Shown here piece after piece: positions 40,529 to 52,345 of a DNA stretch of 64,000 bases. Source of the stretch: Pardosa pseudoannulata (lineage: Eukaryota > Arthropoda > Arachnida > Araneae > Lycosidae); NCBI GenBank assembly GCA_032207245.1, contig CM063502.1, positions 117,333,929 to 117,397,928 on the forward strand, in the 5' to 3' direction. The stretch's first letter is position 1; each line of letters starts with the position of its first letter. The position numbers and the translations under genes were made by a program. Below the pieces are notes generated by a model. The model searched no databases. It saw only the letters and a list, made by a program, of their open reading frames with translations, and was not told the DNA's origin.

Positions 40529-40750
40529 CGAGTATCATTACCCCCGGTGGGTCCTCGTAATTTAGAAGCAGGGACCAAGCAGATGACCCCCAGGCTTGGT
40601 CTGCCATTCCCAGAGGTATCTTGGGACTTGGTGGACATTGTGACCAAGAACATATTTTATGTGCCCCAATCACCTTTAACGATCACGACGGATCTTTGAT
40701 CCCGGCCCAGAACCCGTAACCTTTCAGTTACGAGATCGCTGCCTTTGTAT
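40512..40750 (-). mobile_element. tRNA-derived SINE (family 2)
   Basis: On the minus strand it starts with 'caaaggcagcgatctcgtaac' (tRNA-like head, 5' truncated), then 'gggttctgggccggg', 'aaaatatgttcttgg', 'gggggtcatctgcttggtc', 'gcttctaaattacgaggac' and 'actcgcgtccgtag'. The same order occurs at 62480-62825 and, interrupted, at 55744-56530. Reading frames on either strand here are chance. Confidence 0.85.
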
Positions 40751-41170
40751 TCTGTAAATATAAAACTTTAAATGCATCTGACCTTTTTCTAAAAAAAACT
40801 AAAATATTTTAAGAAATTGAAAATTTTATAGATACTAACATTTACAATGTTATAAAATAAAATTTATATTTCTACCATTGATATAATTGAGATTCAAGAC
40901 CAAAATTCACTAAACTAAGATGAAGCATACAAATGCAATTTAACTAAAATGCGTCTTAATTGTTCTTGCAAAAAAATGAATAAAGAGAAGAAATGTTGGA
41001 ACAGAAGCTGTTTTTTTTTCTTTAATGTCTTACATTCTTTTTTAGACTTAACATTTTATCTATATCTATAGGTAACTGTAGCTCTCCAAACCAAAGCAAA
41101 GCTATCTATGGGAAAAGATTAATGTAATAGAAATTGAAGTACGTCTTACTTTCAAAATCTAGATAGAAAA
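40751..41170. other. Intergenic DNA with a SINE 3' fragment near 41070-41105
   Basis: 'actgtagctctccaaaccaaa' is a stray 3' end of SINE family 1. The rest is AT-rich and unrecognised. Confidence 0.5.
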
Positions 41171-41890
41171 TTTTAATTTAAAGTTTCTTAGAGACCTAAC
41201 TCTCGAAAGTTTTCAGAAAAGAGCATATTTTAAGCAATACGTAAAATGCAATGAAAATTAAAAAATATGTTTTTTTTTTAATTTACAGACGTATTTGAAA
41301 ACACATCTACATTGCCACGTTTTTCTTTAAATAAAAGATAGGTTTCAATTTTAATGTATGGAAAGTTAACGGTCACTTAAACCAAAATATCTATACAATA
41401 TAAATCCCATGATATGTAAGAGGTTAATATTGCCAGAAAATTAATGCTACTACAAAGCATACGAATAGACGAAACAGTACGAATATTATAAGGGAAAGTT
41501 TCTTAAGTCGTGAACCAAAATTTTAATTTAAAGTTTCTTAGAGACCTAACTCTCGAAAGTTTTCAGAAAAGTGCATATTTTCAGCAATGCGTAAAATGCA
41601 ATGAAAATTAAAAAAATACACTCTTTTTTATTTACAGACGTATTTGAAAACACATCTACATTGACACGTTTTGTTTTGTTTTTTAAATAAAAGATAGGTT
41701 TCAATTTTAATGTATGGAAAGTTAATGGTTACTTAAACTAAAATATCTATACACTATAAATTCCATGATATGTAAGTGGTTAATGTTACCAGGAAATTGA
41801 GGGCACTACAAAGCATACGAATACACGAAACAGTACGAATATTGTAAGGGAAAGTTTCTCAAGTCGTGAACCACTACCGTTAATTTAAAG
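41171..41890. repeat. 350-bp tandem duplication
   Basis: 'ttttaatttaaagtttctta' starts at 41171 and 41521. Further shared blocks are 'tctcgaaagttttcagaaaa', 'acgtatttgaaaacacatct', 'ggtttcaattttaatgtatg' and 'gaaacagtacgaatatt'. A third partial start ('taatttaaagttaaag') follows at 41881. Confidence 0.93.
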
Positions 41891-42044
41891 TTAAAGCTCC
41901 AAAAACTGCACCTCTGGTAACAACTTACTGTGTTATTGAGTAAATCCTCTTGTTTTTCTATTCGTTGGTCATTAAAGAAAAAAATCCGCCTTTTATACAC
42001 ACAGCTAAAAATTAGCTTTTTGCTACTTTCTGTATAATTTTCTG

Positions 42045-42150
42045 TGTATATGATTATATAATATTTATATAATATTACATAATATTACTTTTATATAATA
42101 TTATATAATATTATTTTTATATAATACTATGTAATATTATTTTATTTCCT
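42045..42150. repeat. TATAATATTA-rich minisatellite
   Basis: Repeated 'tttatataatatta' and 'tatgtaatattatttt' units form a ~100-bp AT-only tract. Confidence 0.8.
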
Positions 42151-44630
42151 AAGTAAATAAATATTTGGAAATACTTGGAAATATTTGGAATTTATTTTTG
42201 GGCGGCCATTCTATAGTAATTAAGAAGCTATTCAGTTAATAAATGCGTTGTTCAGATATTATCGATTTAAACTTACTTTCTTTTATGCACTTAAGCAATA
42301 CGTGGTATGATTTAGGGTGTAAGTTCTTATACCTACCTTTATTTTTCATTTTTGCTATTTTTGTCAAAATGAAAATTTTTATCAAAATGTAAATGCAAAT
42401 GGATTTACTTTACAACAAAGAAAATGTTCTTTATTGAAATTTTCATGACCAAAAAAAAAAAAAAAAACTCTTTCTGCTTTATCTGTAATAGATCTCGGAT
42501 TAAGTCGTGATTTTCTTAAGTAGTATAGCTTTGAGCAACCTCTCCCTATGTAAAATCTTTGAATGAAAATTTTGTATTTAGGAGTTACGAGTAAATAAAA
42601 TTAAATTACACAATATAAACAAAATACTGGTTTCAGTTTACCGGTATTACCAATCTTAACCCAAATAAAAATGATAAAAGAAAACTTCTGCTTAAAATAT
42701 TTAATACTAGACGCACACATAAACACACAGGCAGATGCATATTCACCTAAGCATAAACAGTTGATTTATCCATTTTTAACAAATTGAACTTATGCTAACA
42801 ATATTTTTATTTTGGGATAAATATTTAGACGGATATATATAAAATTAAGAACTTTTCTGATCAGTTCTCCTGGTTAAGATTTTTCTCATTAAAAAGAGCT
42901 ATTTTAAAATAAATTTTTCATCATGTTGAATCAGTGATGTAGTCATTTGAAAAGAAGACTTCTGTTTTACATTATTTTTCCTATAGCACGACTCAGATAT
43001 CTATCGCATTTATTAAATACTTAACTACGCCTTTATCCCAATTCTTTGTAATTTGCCGTGTATTTTTAAATATAGGACTATAAGGGTGTAGGCTATGAAC
43101 AGATTCCTAACTGTACTATTATTTTTTATTTAAAATTTTATGTTATTTGCTGAGTCTGATTTATTTTAAAAATACCTTGTTTCCAATTTTCATTTAAACA
43201 TGTTGCATAATTTTTAGTTGCTGTTGTGTGCAGTCATCTATAACTCAAAATGTTTATAAATGATATAAATGGAAAATTAAATAAAATTGTAATTTATTTT
43301 AGTTTCAAATTTGTAGTTTCTTGCCGTATATTTTATTCTGACTTATATTTATAACAAAAAAAGTGCAAGAAAATTATTCCGGACGCTATGAACAACATGT
43401 AAACATATTTTTCCTCATTTTATAGTTATTCAACTACTCTATAAAAGAGAGAAATTTAATAAACTATCACAAATGCTATCTTGCCTTGTTTTTCTCTTAA
43501 ATGTGTTGCTTGCTTGTTTTTCATTTCTACTGGAATCGTCTTTGACTTCAAATGTTTATAAAATCTATCGATGAAAAAATAAATGGAAATCCCACTATAT
43601 TTTACTCTCAAATCAATACTTCCTCAAATAGTATTTTTCTTCCTACCTGCATACTACAATAATGCAAAAAAAAAATTTTTAGAAAACTATGAACAAGTGG
43701 TAAAAATTTTTTTCTCGTTCAATAGTCATTCCATATTTCAAAAAGGACAAATTCCTACACTGATGTCTATTACTCATAATGATAACAAATTCTAGACTTT
43801 TTAATTTCTCTATAAATTTTATCAAGTTTTGTAAGATAATTATCTATCTCAATGACTCAGTCGCAAAATGTAAACCCGTGTGCAAAACAGTAGACTGTAG
43901 CGCTCCAAAACGAAAACCAAAAACCAAAATGTAAGTAATCGATTATGTCGAAAATTTTGGGGTAATTTTAGTAGCGTTTAGCATTTTTAGCAGTTTAGTT
44001 AGTTTTGTAATCATAATTTCTTGTGAAGTTCTTTAATACTTGCAGTAACTATGTGATATTCAGACTGTTTTAATAAACAAAGAATTTTGGAAATATGTAA
44101 TGCAACCGGATGTTCCACATATCCAAAATCGAGTTATGAAAAAATTTTGATTGGCCTTTTACTCCGCGTTTACAAGACAAAATCAAACAGAGATCGATTG
44201 CGATATTTTTATCTCCGATTTTAGGTCATCCCTTATGATATGAAAAAATACAGTCTGAAAAGTGACCCATATTTTTTCAGGGATTTACTAAATAAAACAT
44301 TAGAGACAATGACCTTCAACAAAACACAATTGAGAAATAACTGCAATTGTCTGGAATTATATGCAATTACATTGTAAAAGAAAAGTCATGTATTTAAGCA
44401 TTTTTAATTGTTTTCAGAATTTGGAGTATAAAAGCACGTATAAAATGATATTATTATTTCGGTACAAGTATTCCAAACAGAACGTACAGTTTCTCTCTGG
44501 TAAAATTGTAATCATAGCATTGAGTTTTAAGAATCTGTCTGTTAAATTCTATTAAAATCGTTCCTAAAGTTGGGACTTGCGTACGTAGATTAGTACGGAG
44601 ATATGTAGTCTGTTATTCTATTGCTATTTA
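42151..44630. other. AT-rich intergenic DNA, no gene recognised
   Basis: Includes a poly-A run near 42452 and a SINE family 1 3' fragment near 43885-43920 ('gtagcgctccaaaacgaaaa'). Frames at 43583-43795 and 44361-44555 are F/K/N/I-rich and have no domain. Confidence 0.5.
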
Positions 44631-44638
44631 GTCTAGGA

Positions 44639-45240
44639 CAGAGGTCGGCAAACTTTAGAACTTCAGAAACCACTACATACATAATTTTTATTTGGCAGAT
44701 CACCAATTATATCAATTAAAAATAAAAAGAGACAGTAAATATATTTATAAAATAATAATAAGAAATTTTTTATTTTATTAATGCAAAATGCACATGTTAA
44801 AATTAAAAGAAAATTTTATAGCTTAATTTACAAAAAAAACTTCAAGAACCACTACATACATAATTTTTATTTGGCAGACCACCAATTATATCAATTTAAA
44901 ATAAAAAGAGACAGTAAATATATTTATAGAATAATAATAATATATTTTTATTTCATTAATACAAAATGCAAGTGTTAAAATTATAAGAAAATTTTATATC
45001 TTAATTTACAAAAAAACTTTCTCATGCTTTACACATTATTAGTGTAATATATAAAAGATAATAAAAAGCATAGAAAAAAATAATAAAGAGTATAATTCAT
45101 TATAAGTTCTGTTAGTTTTCATTTTTAATCTGAATGTTAATGAAACTTTTTGTTAGTTGTGTTGCAACTGAAAATAAATAATCGTCCGTTTTTTCTGCGA
45201 GCCATTAAAAATTTTCACGGACACCATTTGGCGACTGCTG
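44639..45240. mobile_element. hAT-type MITE with internal 179-bp duplication (602 bp)
   Basis: The left end CAGAGGTCGGCAAAC and right end (complement CAGCAGTCGCCAAAT) match at most positions. The flanks are gtctagga (44631-44638) and ttctagaa (45241-45248), 6 of 8 identical and both of the TCTAGA type. Inside, a segment beginning 'ccactacatacataattttt' occurs twice (44670 and 44849). No transposase frame remains; the 65-codon frame at 44781-44978 lies within the duplication. Confidence 0.75.
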
Positions 45241-45324
45241 TTCTAGAACATCTTAGCTTATTTTTCTTACAATAATAAAATTAAAACCCGTCTGTGTATA
45301 TCAAAACGCCTTATTTAAACAAAC

Positions 45325-45460
45325 TCTACAGCCGAGTGTCCATTATTTGAATAGGATACTTGCCTAACAAAACCGGAGTCTAAAGATTCAGATTCCACTG
45401 CTGAAATGCATGTTCATAGACGGTCGGAATCAACGTTAAGTATCAAGATCTTGTGTTAAA
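45325..45460 (+). mobile_element. Degraded SINE (family 1)
   Basis: 'agccgagtgtccattatt' and 'agattcagattccactgctg', followed by 'atgcatgttcatagacggtc' and 'ggaatcaacg', align with the A-box, B-box and body of family 1 ('gcatggatgttcgtagccg'). It is too diverged for target duplications to be seen. Confidence 0.5.
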
Positions 45461-46037
45461 AGAAAAATATGCCTATTGTTCCAGACCAAATCGATAAACG
45501 ATCTCTACACAGTGTAAGTTGAAATATCTAATGTTTTACAAAATCTGATATGGTAGTGTAACATAATCTTCTCAATAAAATTCAAAATTAAAATTACTGT
45601 CTGAAAAGAAAAACGAATTTTATGTTTTATTATCCGACGCGTTCGTAGAGTTTAAAATATTTTTTATTATAGCATTCAACATGCATTATTTGCTATCTAA
45701 ATGTAACCTAAATACATTGATTATTATAATTCGTAAATTTATCGCATAATTATTAGTTTAATCAGAAAATTTAACTAGCACTTAAGAAATATGTTTCAAC
45801 ACGAAAATTGAAAAATTGCTGATAATGAATGCATTATTTGATTCAAATTATTATTTAAAATTTGAAATTTCGTTATCAAGTTCAGAACATATAGCTAATA
45901 ATTCTTTCGCTCATCAAGTGATAATATCCATAGGCGAAATATGGTAATAATGACTGATAATGTACCTTAAAAGTTTTTTAGCTGTCTCTTTATTCTTATG
46001 TAATACAAGTTATAACTTTTAATGTTTATAACTTATA
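45461..46037. other. AT-rich intergenic DNA, nothing recognised
   Basis: No element was recognised. Confidence 0.5.
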
Positions 46038-46040
46038 TAT

Positions 46041-46095
<55 letters not shown>

Positions 46096-46104
46096 CGTGT
46101 GTAA
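46038..46104. repeat. (CA)n-(AT)n-(GT)n microsatellite
   Basis: Short (CA)n, then (AT)n, then (GT)n; the tract is self-complementary. Confidence 0.95.
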
Positions 46105-46637
46105 TCCAGCAGAATAATAACTGCCGGACACAAAAATATTGTAGCCCCTATTGTTTTTACTTGTCTGGGCTACTGGGCAAGGACAAGCCTATGAAGCTAG
46201 ACTTATGAATAATGTTGCAGTCGGGTCACATTGAAGAGAAGCACAATTTTGAGAACAACTTAACTCTTTATCGAGGATCTGCTAAAAAGATATCTTTGCC
46301 AGTCAACGGCAGACAAGAGAATGATACCATAAACACTTTGCTCGAACAAAGGAGTACGCCAGAGCAAGGCAGGTAGAATTTTCCAAAGAGTTAAGAAACA
46401 GTCAGCGAATTTAACTGTTAGATCAGGCGAAAAACTAATCCATTTGCCGGCGACAGCTGGAAAATGTGTTGAATAAACAGAAAATTTACATCTACTGCAC
46501 AGAAAGCTTTGGGAAATGTGTTGGAAGAATATTAAGTCGACATTCCTTTGTGTTGCTGGAAAAATAGATTTTAAGGAATTAGAATGGGAAAGAGGAGGTT
46601 TTTAAAGAGATATTAAAGTGAAATAATTTTGATATAT

Positions 46638-46638
<1 letters not shown>
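46105..46638. other. Less AT-rich segment between two microsatellites, unidentified
   Basis: A clearly G/C-enriched block ('gtctgggctactgggcaagg', 'agtcaacggcagacaagag', 'catttgccggcgacagctgg') without a long open frame, tRNA-like head or partner in the window. Possibly a decayed mobile element or retrocopy. Confidence 0.45.

Positions 46639-46692
<54 letters not shown>
46639..46692. repeat. (AT)n microsatellite
   Basis: Uninterrupted (AT)n of about 26 units. Confidence 0.95.
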
Positions 46693-46693
<1 letters not shown>

Positions 46694-49600
46694 TATTAGA
46701 ACTGTATAAAGAATATCATATTGCATATAAAAAATTGATCAACACACAGCTTCAGTCATATGAAATATTAACGTGTCTAGGAGGATAAGTATACTTAAAA
46801 AAGGGAAGTATTTTACTTATAAACTATAAAAATTGCAATAAATGAAATTAGTTTAGAGCTATTAATGGAAATCATTTATCATTCTATTAATGTATTCAAC
46901 CATATATTTTAAACATTTCAATATTGTCCCTGAAAGTAATTGATAAGTAACATCATTAATAAGTAATTCTTTATAAGTTTACTTAAATTTTCGTAAAATC
47001 TCTATTGTGAACAGAGCCGTGCCCCTCCGCCCTCCCTCATATTGGAATGATCTCTGTACAAATATCTGATTACCTCAAATTTTAAGTAAGTAATATATAT
47101 ATATATAAATAAGTAATATAGTCACAAGCATTTGCTGTAGCCAGGATTTAGTTTCGGAGGGTCAGGCTCAAAATAGTGATATATCTAGGGGAGTATCAAA
47201 CTCAGTGAACCCCTCTTGATATATCAGTAACTAAAAAACCCAAAACATTTTGCTGAAATTACATAAAATTTAATATTATTTTTCAATAATAGCTAGATTA
47301 AAAGTTATATAACATTTAATAAGGTATATATCTAAAACTTTAAGCACAATGCTGTGCAAGCTGCTTCCGAAAATCAGGATTGTATGTGATTAGTGTATTG
47401 TGCTACCAACAGACTAGTTTGGATTCTATATCCCGGATATGGCTTGGATGTATTTGAATGTTGTTCCTTCATATGGTTTCAATATTTCCTGTATTAACAG
47501 ACAAACAAATATTTCTCTTCATTTATATAGAAGATTTACCGTGTACAGAGTAAAATAAATGTTATTTCAAACAATTATATTTCGAAAATCTAGTATGTAC
47601 CCTTTTTTATTGTACATATTTTATAAGGAAAAATGTATCTTTTAATTATTTATATTATCTTCTAATTACATTTATATCGAATGCTTACCAAAACTGCAGA
47701 GAAATAATTATCGATATTTTGCAAGGAGAAAGTGGGTGTTTCAAGTATACTAATTTTTCTTATTATATTTTTCGCGAATGACTACGATAATATGCAAGCT
47801 TTATTCTAAGGTCTAAAAGGAAATTTCATGAACAAAAAAATGGTATTAAATTTAAAAGGGAAGTGCACGGAACATTTTTAATAATGTTTATTTTGAAACA
47901 ATTAACACTAATTAACTTTCGAAAACTATTAATATCCTAAATTGAAATTGTAAATACTTTCACATAAATGTATTTCTAGTAACATAATAAATTAACAAGG
48001 AGATTGGTTGAAAACAAAATAAATTAATTTAAAATTAATTTAAAATAAGATGGGAATTATTCTGAAATGCTGCATCATTTCTGTTTTCCCTTTACAAATT
48101 TTTCTTTTACAGGAGGATTATGGAACTAGATATTCTCGTAGGCTTCAAAGATTTACTAGCATATCCTTCCTGATAAGGACAAAAGATACAGTAAAATCGC
48201 TGTGCGTGAATAATTCTTATCACTCCATTTAAGATTTAAACAGTACCCACCCATTCGTTTCAATCGAATCTGTAACGAAAAGAAAAATGAGTTAATGTTT
48301 ATACTTCATACGCGACTTCGTCTCAGCTTTCAGCAGTAGGATTTCAATGTAACACCATTGAACACAATATACCAGTTTTATATTGTCTCAAAACTAACAG
48401 AACTTGTACAACCAAAGTCGTTTGCTTGAAGTAGAGCAGCATATAGGTTTACACCTCTGTATTGTCTATTGAATCTCAACTGAAGTCCGCGCCTTTTGCA
48501 GGCACTGAATTCTCTATATCCGCTTTTTAAACACTTGAGGATTTTATCACACGTTGGTTTTAAGGTTATTCTTTTTTCCGATGAAGAACTAGTGGATTTC
48601 TTGTGTGATAATGGACATTTTTCAACTGATTAAAGACCGTATCACACGTAAACATGAACCAAATGATTCGGTTGGATATTTTTCACTATTACACGATATA
48701 ATCATATTCTTCAATGGGAAAAGAAATTTTGAACTGAATGTTTTTTCAGTATATGCAGATTGAGGTGTAACAAGACCTTAATACTTTTTTTCATTAATAA
48801 CATAATTTGTTATGAATAAGTGAAAATTTTCAAAGACATGACTAGTCGAAACTTTGGAAAAAAGTTACATACATTTAAACAACTTAATAAAAATTTTATT
48901 TAATTACTCCTTGTGTATACCTTAAAAAGCACCTTATCTTCAACTTATATATACTGGGCAATTTCTATAGCTAACGAAAGGAACAAACTGCCTAATTTTT
49001 TTTTGTCAGGGGAGGGGACAATCATTCCCTTAGAAAACTCTCTGAATACACCCCCGATTAAAATGCTATTGATCTTAATAAAATCTAGAACAGGTTTCGA
49101 GGAACGTGTACAAGAGGTAGTTAATAATGTTTTGGTAATAGGTATTTTATATTGCATTGCAAAATTTATTAACACTAGGTTTACGTTAGGCGTGATTTTC
49201 ACGCATTTCTAATTTTATAATGAAAATTACAAAAACTGTTTGCATTCTTTTATCTCATGTACTGACTTTTATACAATGAACAAGATAAATATATATTGAA
49301 GTCTATTTTCTTTAAAAGTGTTGAAATATTGAAATTTTCTATGTATTACACCTATTTCTACCGATATGAGTCAATTTGAATCGATCGTATTGTAGAAAAA
49401 ATTTTTAATAAACTAGTTCTACTCATGAAAACATTAAAATAACAGTAAATAGGAATGCACTGACAATACTTCGATCCGTTATTCAATATTTTTGCCTTAA
49501 ATGAAACAAGCAATAACCAACAGTAGCAAGAATAAAACAAAGAATGTCAATTGAAGTCAATGTATGAAGAAATTTTGAAGGTTTTAGTTGCTTGATTCGA

Positions 49601-49820
49601 GTATTGAAAAATAAAATACTAAAATATTTTTTGATTTAGTTATATTATTGTGAACCTCATATTTTCATTTTTTACTTATTGTGTATAATTACATTACTTT
49701 CTGAGTGTTGTTATATGCATTGGGTCATGCATCAAATTGACACGTTTGTAGAGATAGGTATATAAGAAACGTCAGTAAACCTAGTGTTAATGATGTATCA
49801 ACAGCTTGACTTATGAATGT
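46693..49820. other. Intergenic DNA, no confirmed gene
   Basis: 47014-47215 contains GC-richer pieces ('agagccgtgcccctcc', 'tgtagccaggatttag') reminiscent of DNA-transposon ends but without matching partners. 48030-48235 has a pyrimidine tract plus AG ahead of a short open stretch. 48913-49212 has overlapping frames on both strands with no domain. None is supported enough to call. Confidence 0.45.
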
Positions 49821-49846
49821 TGTAATTTTAAATGGCGTATCTGATA

Positions 49847-51359
49847 CACTCATGTCCATAAATTAAGGATAATGAAGTTCAAGCAATGAAAGAGACAAAA
49901 GCAAAACAAATTTGACTTATTTGTAAAGTCTATTTATTAAACAAAAGGTAAAGAGCAAAAAAAAATGCTATATGTTTGACATAATTAATAAAAGTTGCGA
50001 TTTTTACTCCCTGGAGCAAATTTCAAAAAAGAACCTATTTACAGAAAACAGTATAACATGGTTACTATGATGGTTAATATGGAGTATGTCTCCCGGACGA
50101 TGCAATACAAGCGTTACAACGCCTACGCATGCTGAGTATCAGATTATCAATCTGATCTGGGGGAAATTACACCACTCATCAAGCAATGCCCTCCGAAGTT
50201 CCGATAGACAGTTGGGAGGGGGTTGACGGGCTGCAATTCGTCAGCCAAGCATGTCCCACACATGCTCTATTGAATTCAAATCCGGTGAGTATGCTGGCCA
50301 ATCCATACGGGTGATATCCTCCGATTGAAGGCATTCGTCTACAATGTTTGCACGGTGAGGTCTGGCGTTGTCATCCATATACAGAAATTCAGGACCCATG
50401 GCGCCCCGAAACAAATGTACATGTTGTTCCAGAATGACATCCCGATAGATGTGGCCTGTCATCGTTACACTCTGAACATGCAGGTCAGTTCTGGAACCAA
50501 GAATAATTCCTCCCCAAACGAGCCATCCTGCACCACCGTAACGGTGTCGTTCAACGGTGTTCTCTTGGTGGTAACGGGTACCTGGCGCTCTCCATATGAA
50601 AGTCCGGCGAGAATCAGAATGTAAACTGAACCTGGACTCGTCGGAAAACATCACACAAGACCACTGTTGCGGTGTCCACAATGCATGCTCTCTAACCCAA
50701 CATAATCGCAGGCGACAGTGAGTTGCGGAAAGGGGAACACATCTACACATCTGACAGGCCTACGAGCATATAGACCAATGTTCCCTAAGCGTATGTACAC
50801 GGTCTGCCTTGAAACTGTCGTACCGGTAGCTGAAGAGAGCTGACGAGACAGGTCTGATGCTGTGCTCCGTCTGTTTCTTTTGGCAGTAACTGCCAAATAC
50901 CGGTCATCATTCGGCTTAGTAACTCGGGGGCGACTTGTGCTGTAACATCTACTCACATTACCATCATATTTGAATCGTTGCCAAAGCCTGGAGATGACAC
51001 TCTGGGCAATTCCAAGTTCCTCAGATACTTCCAGCTGGGTACGTCCACATTCCAGTCGTCCGATAATTCTACCACGTAAAAAATCCTCCAAATGCTTCCT
51101 TTGTGCCATAACTATGCGGTTATTGCACTGAAAGGCTTTTAAAGCGCTTGTGAACAATTTTACTTCTTTGCTACCATTCCTTACATACCCCTTTCAAACA
51201 CTCTCGTCATTGTGACGTACTATCCGCGCCATCTGGTGGTTTCCTGCAATTTGCATATTCTTCTTCAAGATGTGTGTGATAATTCTACAGGTGAAGATTT
51301 TATTTTAGAGCTCAATTTCTGTGTGATTCTGAATTATCCTTAATTTATGGACATGAGTG
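49847..51359 (-). mobile_element. Full-length Tc1-type transposon (1513 bp)
   Basis: The terminal inverted repeats are perfect over 27 bp (49847-49873 and 51333-51359), beginning CACTCATGTCCATAAATTAA. TA duplications lie at 49845-49846 and 51360-51361. Length, TA target, short repeats and one DD34E transposase gene on the minus strand are the standard layout of Tc1 elements. The ends are intact but the gene is broken, so this copy could only move if a related transposase were supplied. It sits at one edge of the dispersed repeat also seen at 3868-4745. Confidence 0.97.
50074..51109 (-). pseudogene. Tc1-family DD34E transposase, broken
   Basis: The start is the ATG at 51109 (MAQRKHLEDFLRGRIIGRLE), the family start; the frame is open for 16 codons further upstream. 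The N-terminal part has the paired helix-turn-helix DNA-binding region (QLEVSEELGIAQSVISRLW, then SRQTVYIRLGNIGLYARRPV). The catalytic part shows D in MFSDESRF, D in YMDDNARPH and E in NSIEHVWD, with 34 residues between the last two (DD34E). Three lesions are visible. (1) An 8-bp tandem duplication, acacatct twice at 50737-50752 (plus strand), shifts the frame between RRPVRC and the catalytic domain. (2) An Arg codon after DMLG has become TGA at 50241-50243. (3) One base is lost near 50157. Removing 8 and adding 1 gives 1029 bases or 342 codons, the usual family length. The reading to a TAA at 50074-50076 (plus-strand coordinates) is otherwise continuous. Confidence 0.95.
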
Positions 51360-51400
51360 TAAATGAATGCTGTGAACAACGGGATGAACACTAGAGAAAA

Positions 51401-52345
51401 CATCCCCTATATAGTAATAGCCTAAGTTATCTATCCATCTTTCCTCGAATTTGTGAAGCGGTTTGACAGGGAATGGACAGAGAAATCCATATAGGATTCT
51501 TAATGAGTTAGGGTTAGCAAAATTCAAAACACGTAATGTTCATCTTTTCCTAAAGTATCTATACAGTTCTAAAATAAATTGGTATAAGTATGCTTCATAT
51601 CACAGCATAAAATACTGTCGTCTTTAAAACGTTCGAAACCCACCTTTCCCCCCTTTTCGAGCATTTAATGCCATTATTTCGAGCCCTATTTTCGCCGGTT
51701 AAGAACAGGCGATTAAATTTATCAATTTATCACATAATAAATAGGTAAAAATAATACTTTTCTAGCATTATGACGTCATTCCTTTAACCATCATATTTAA
51801 TCCTTTCTTATTTTAAATTATTTAAATATCGTCTGAATTATTTTCATACGTTTTATCACTGAACTTAGATATTACGTAAATAATTTTCTTTTATATTTGG
51901 CTTAAATAATAGATTAGTTACATATGTGATAATTTAAATTTTATCATCGATTATTTTTGGTTGCAATGAAACTTTTATCACCGGTATGAACAACAAATTC
52001 TTTTCATAAAAGTCTAGGAGTCTATTTCACACATTAATAAATATCTAGCGTTTAAGCTACATATTTTTGGAAATTAAGAAGTTTGTTCGTTTGTGCGTTT
52101 GTTTTTATACATAACCACACGGCTTGACTAAATGAATTCAACGTGATTCTCAACTGCATTCGTAGTATCGGGAGACTTTAGAGGAGTATGAAGGTAAACA
52201 AATTATTGAGAGTGTACCAGATAATTCTCAATTAAAAAACAAACCATTTTTTTTTCCTGCCTCATAGGATACTTTACAAATTTGGAAAATTGAAAATTTT
52301 ACTGATCCCGTCCATGACGAGCTATATGTTAGTTAACAAAATAAA
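51401..52345 (+). repeat. Dispersed repeat copy B (about 0.9 kb)
   Basis: Direct-orientation partner of 3868-4745. It begins right after the Tc1 element, at 'cccctatatagtaatagcct', and ends near 'gagctatatgttagtt'. It has an extra ~22 bases near 51433-51455. Weak similarity ('gtaattttaaatggcgt' against 'gtaattaaatggcat') on the far side of the Tc1 suggests the transposon landed inside this repeat. Confidence 0.8.

Noticed and set aside
47014..47215. hAT-type element from 'cagagccgtgcccctcc' to 'tagccaggatttag'
   Set aside because: No matching inverted end or 8-bp duplication could be found.
48913..49212. Two overlapping frames (99 codons plus, 85 codons minus)
   Set aside because: No domain, no splice or promoter support, and overlapping frames on both strands suggest a stretch that merely lacks stops.
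50325..50624. 99-codon plus-strand frame
   Set aside because: Antisense shadow of the Tc1 transposase catalytic region.
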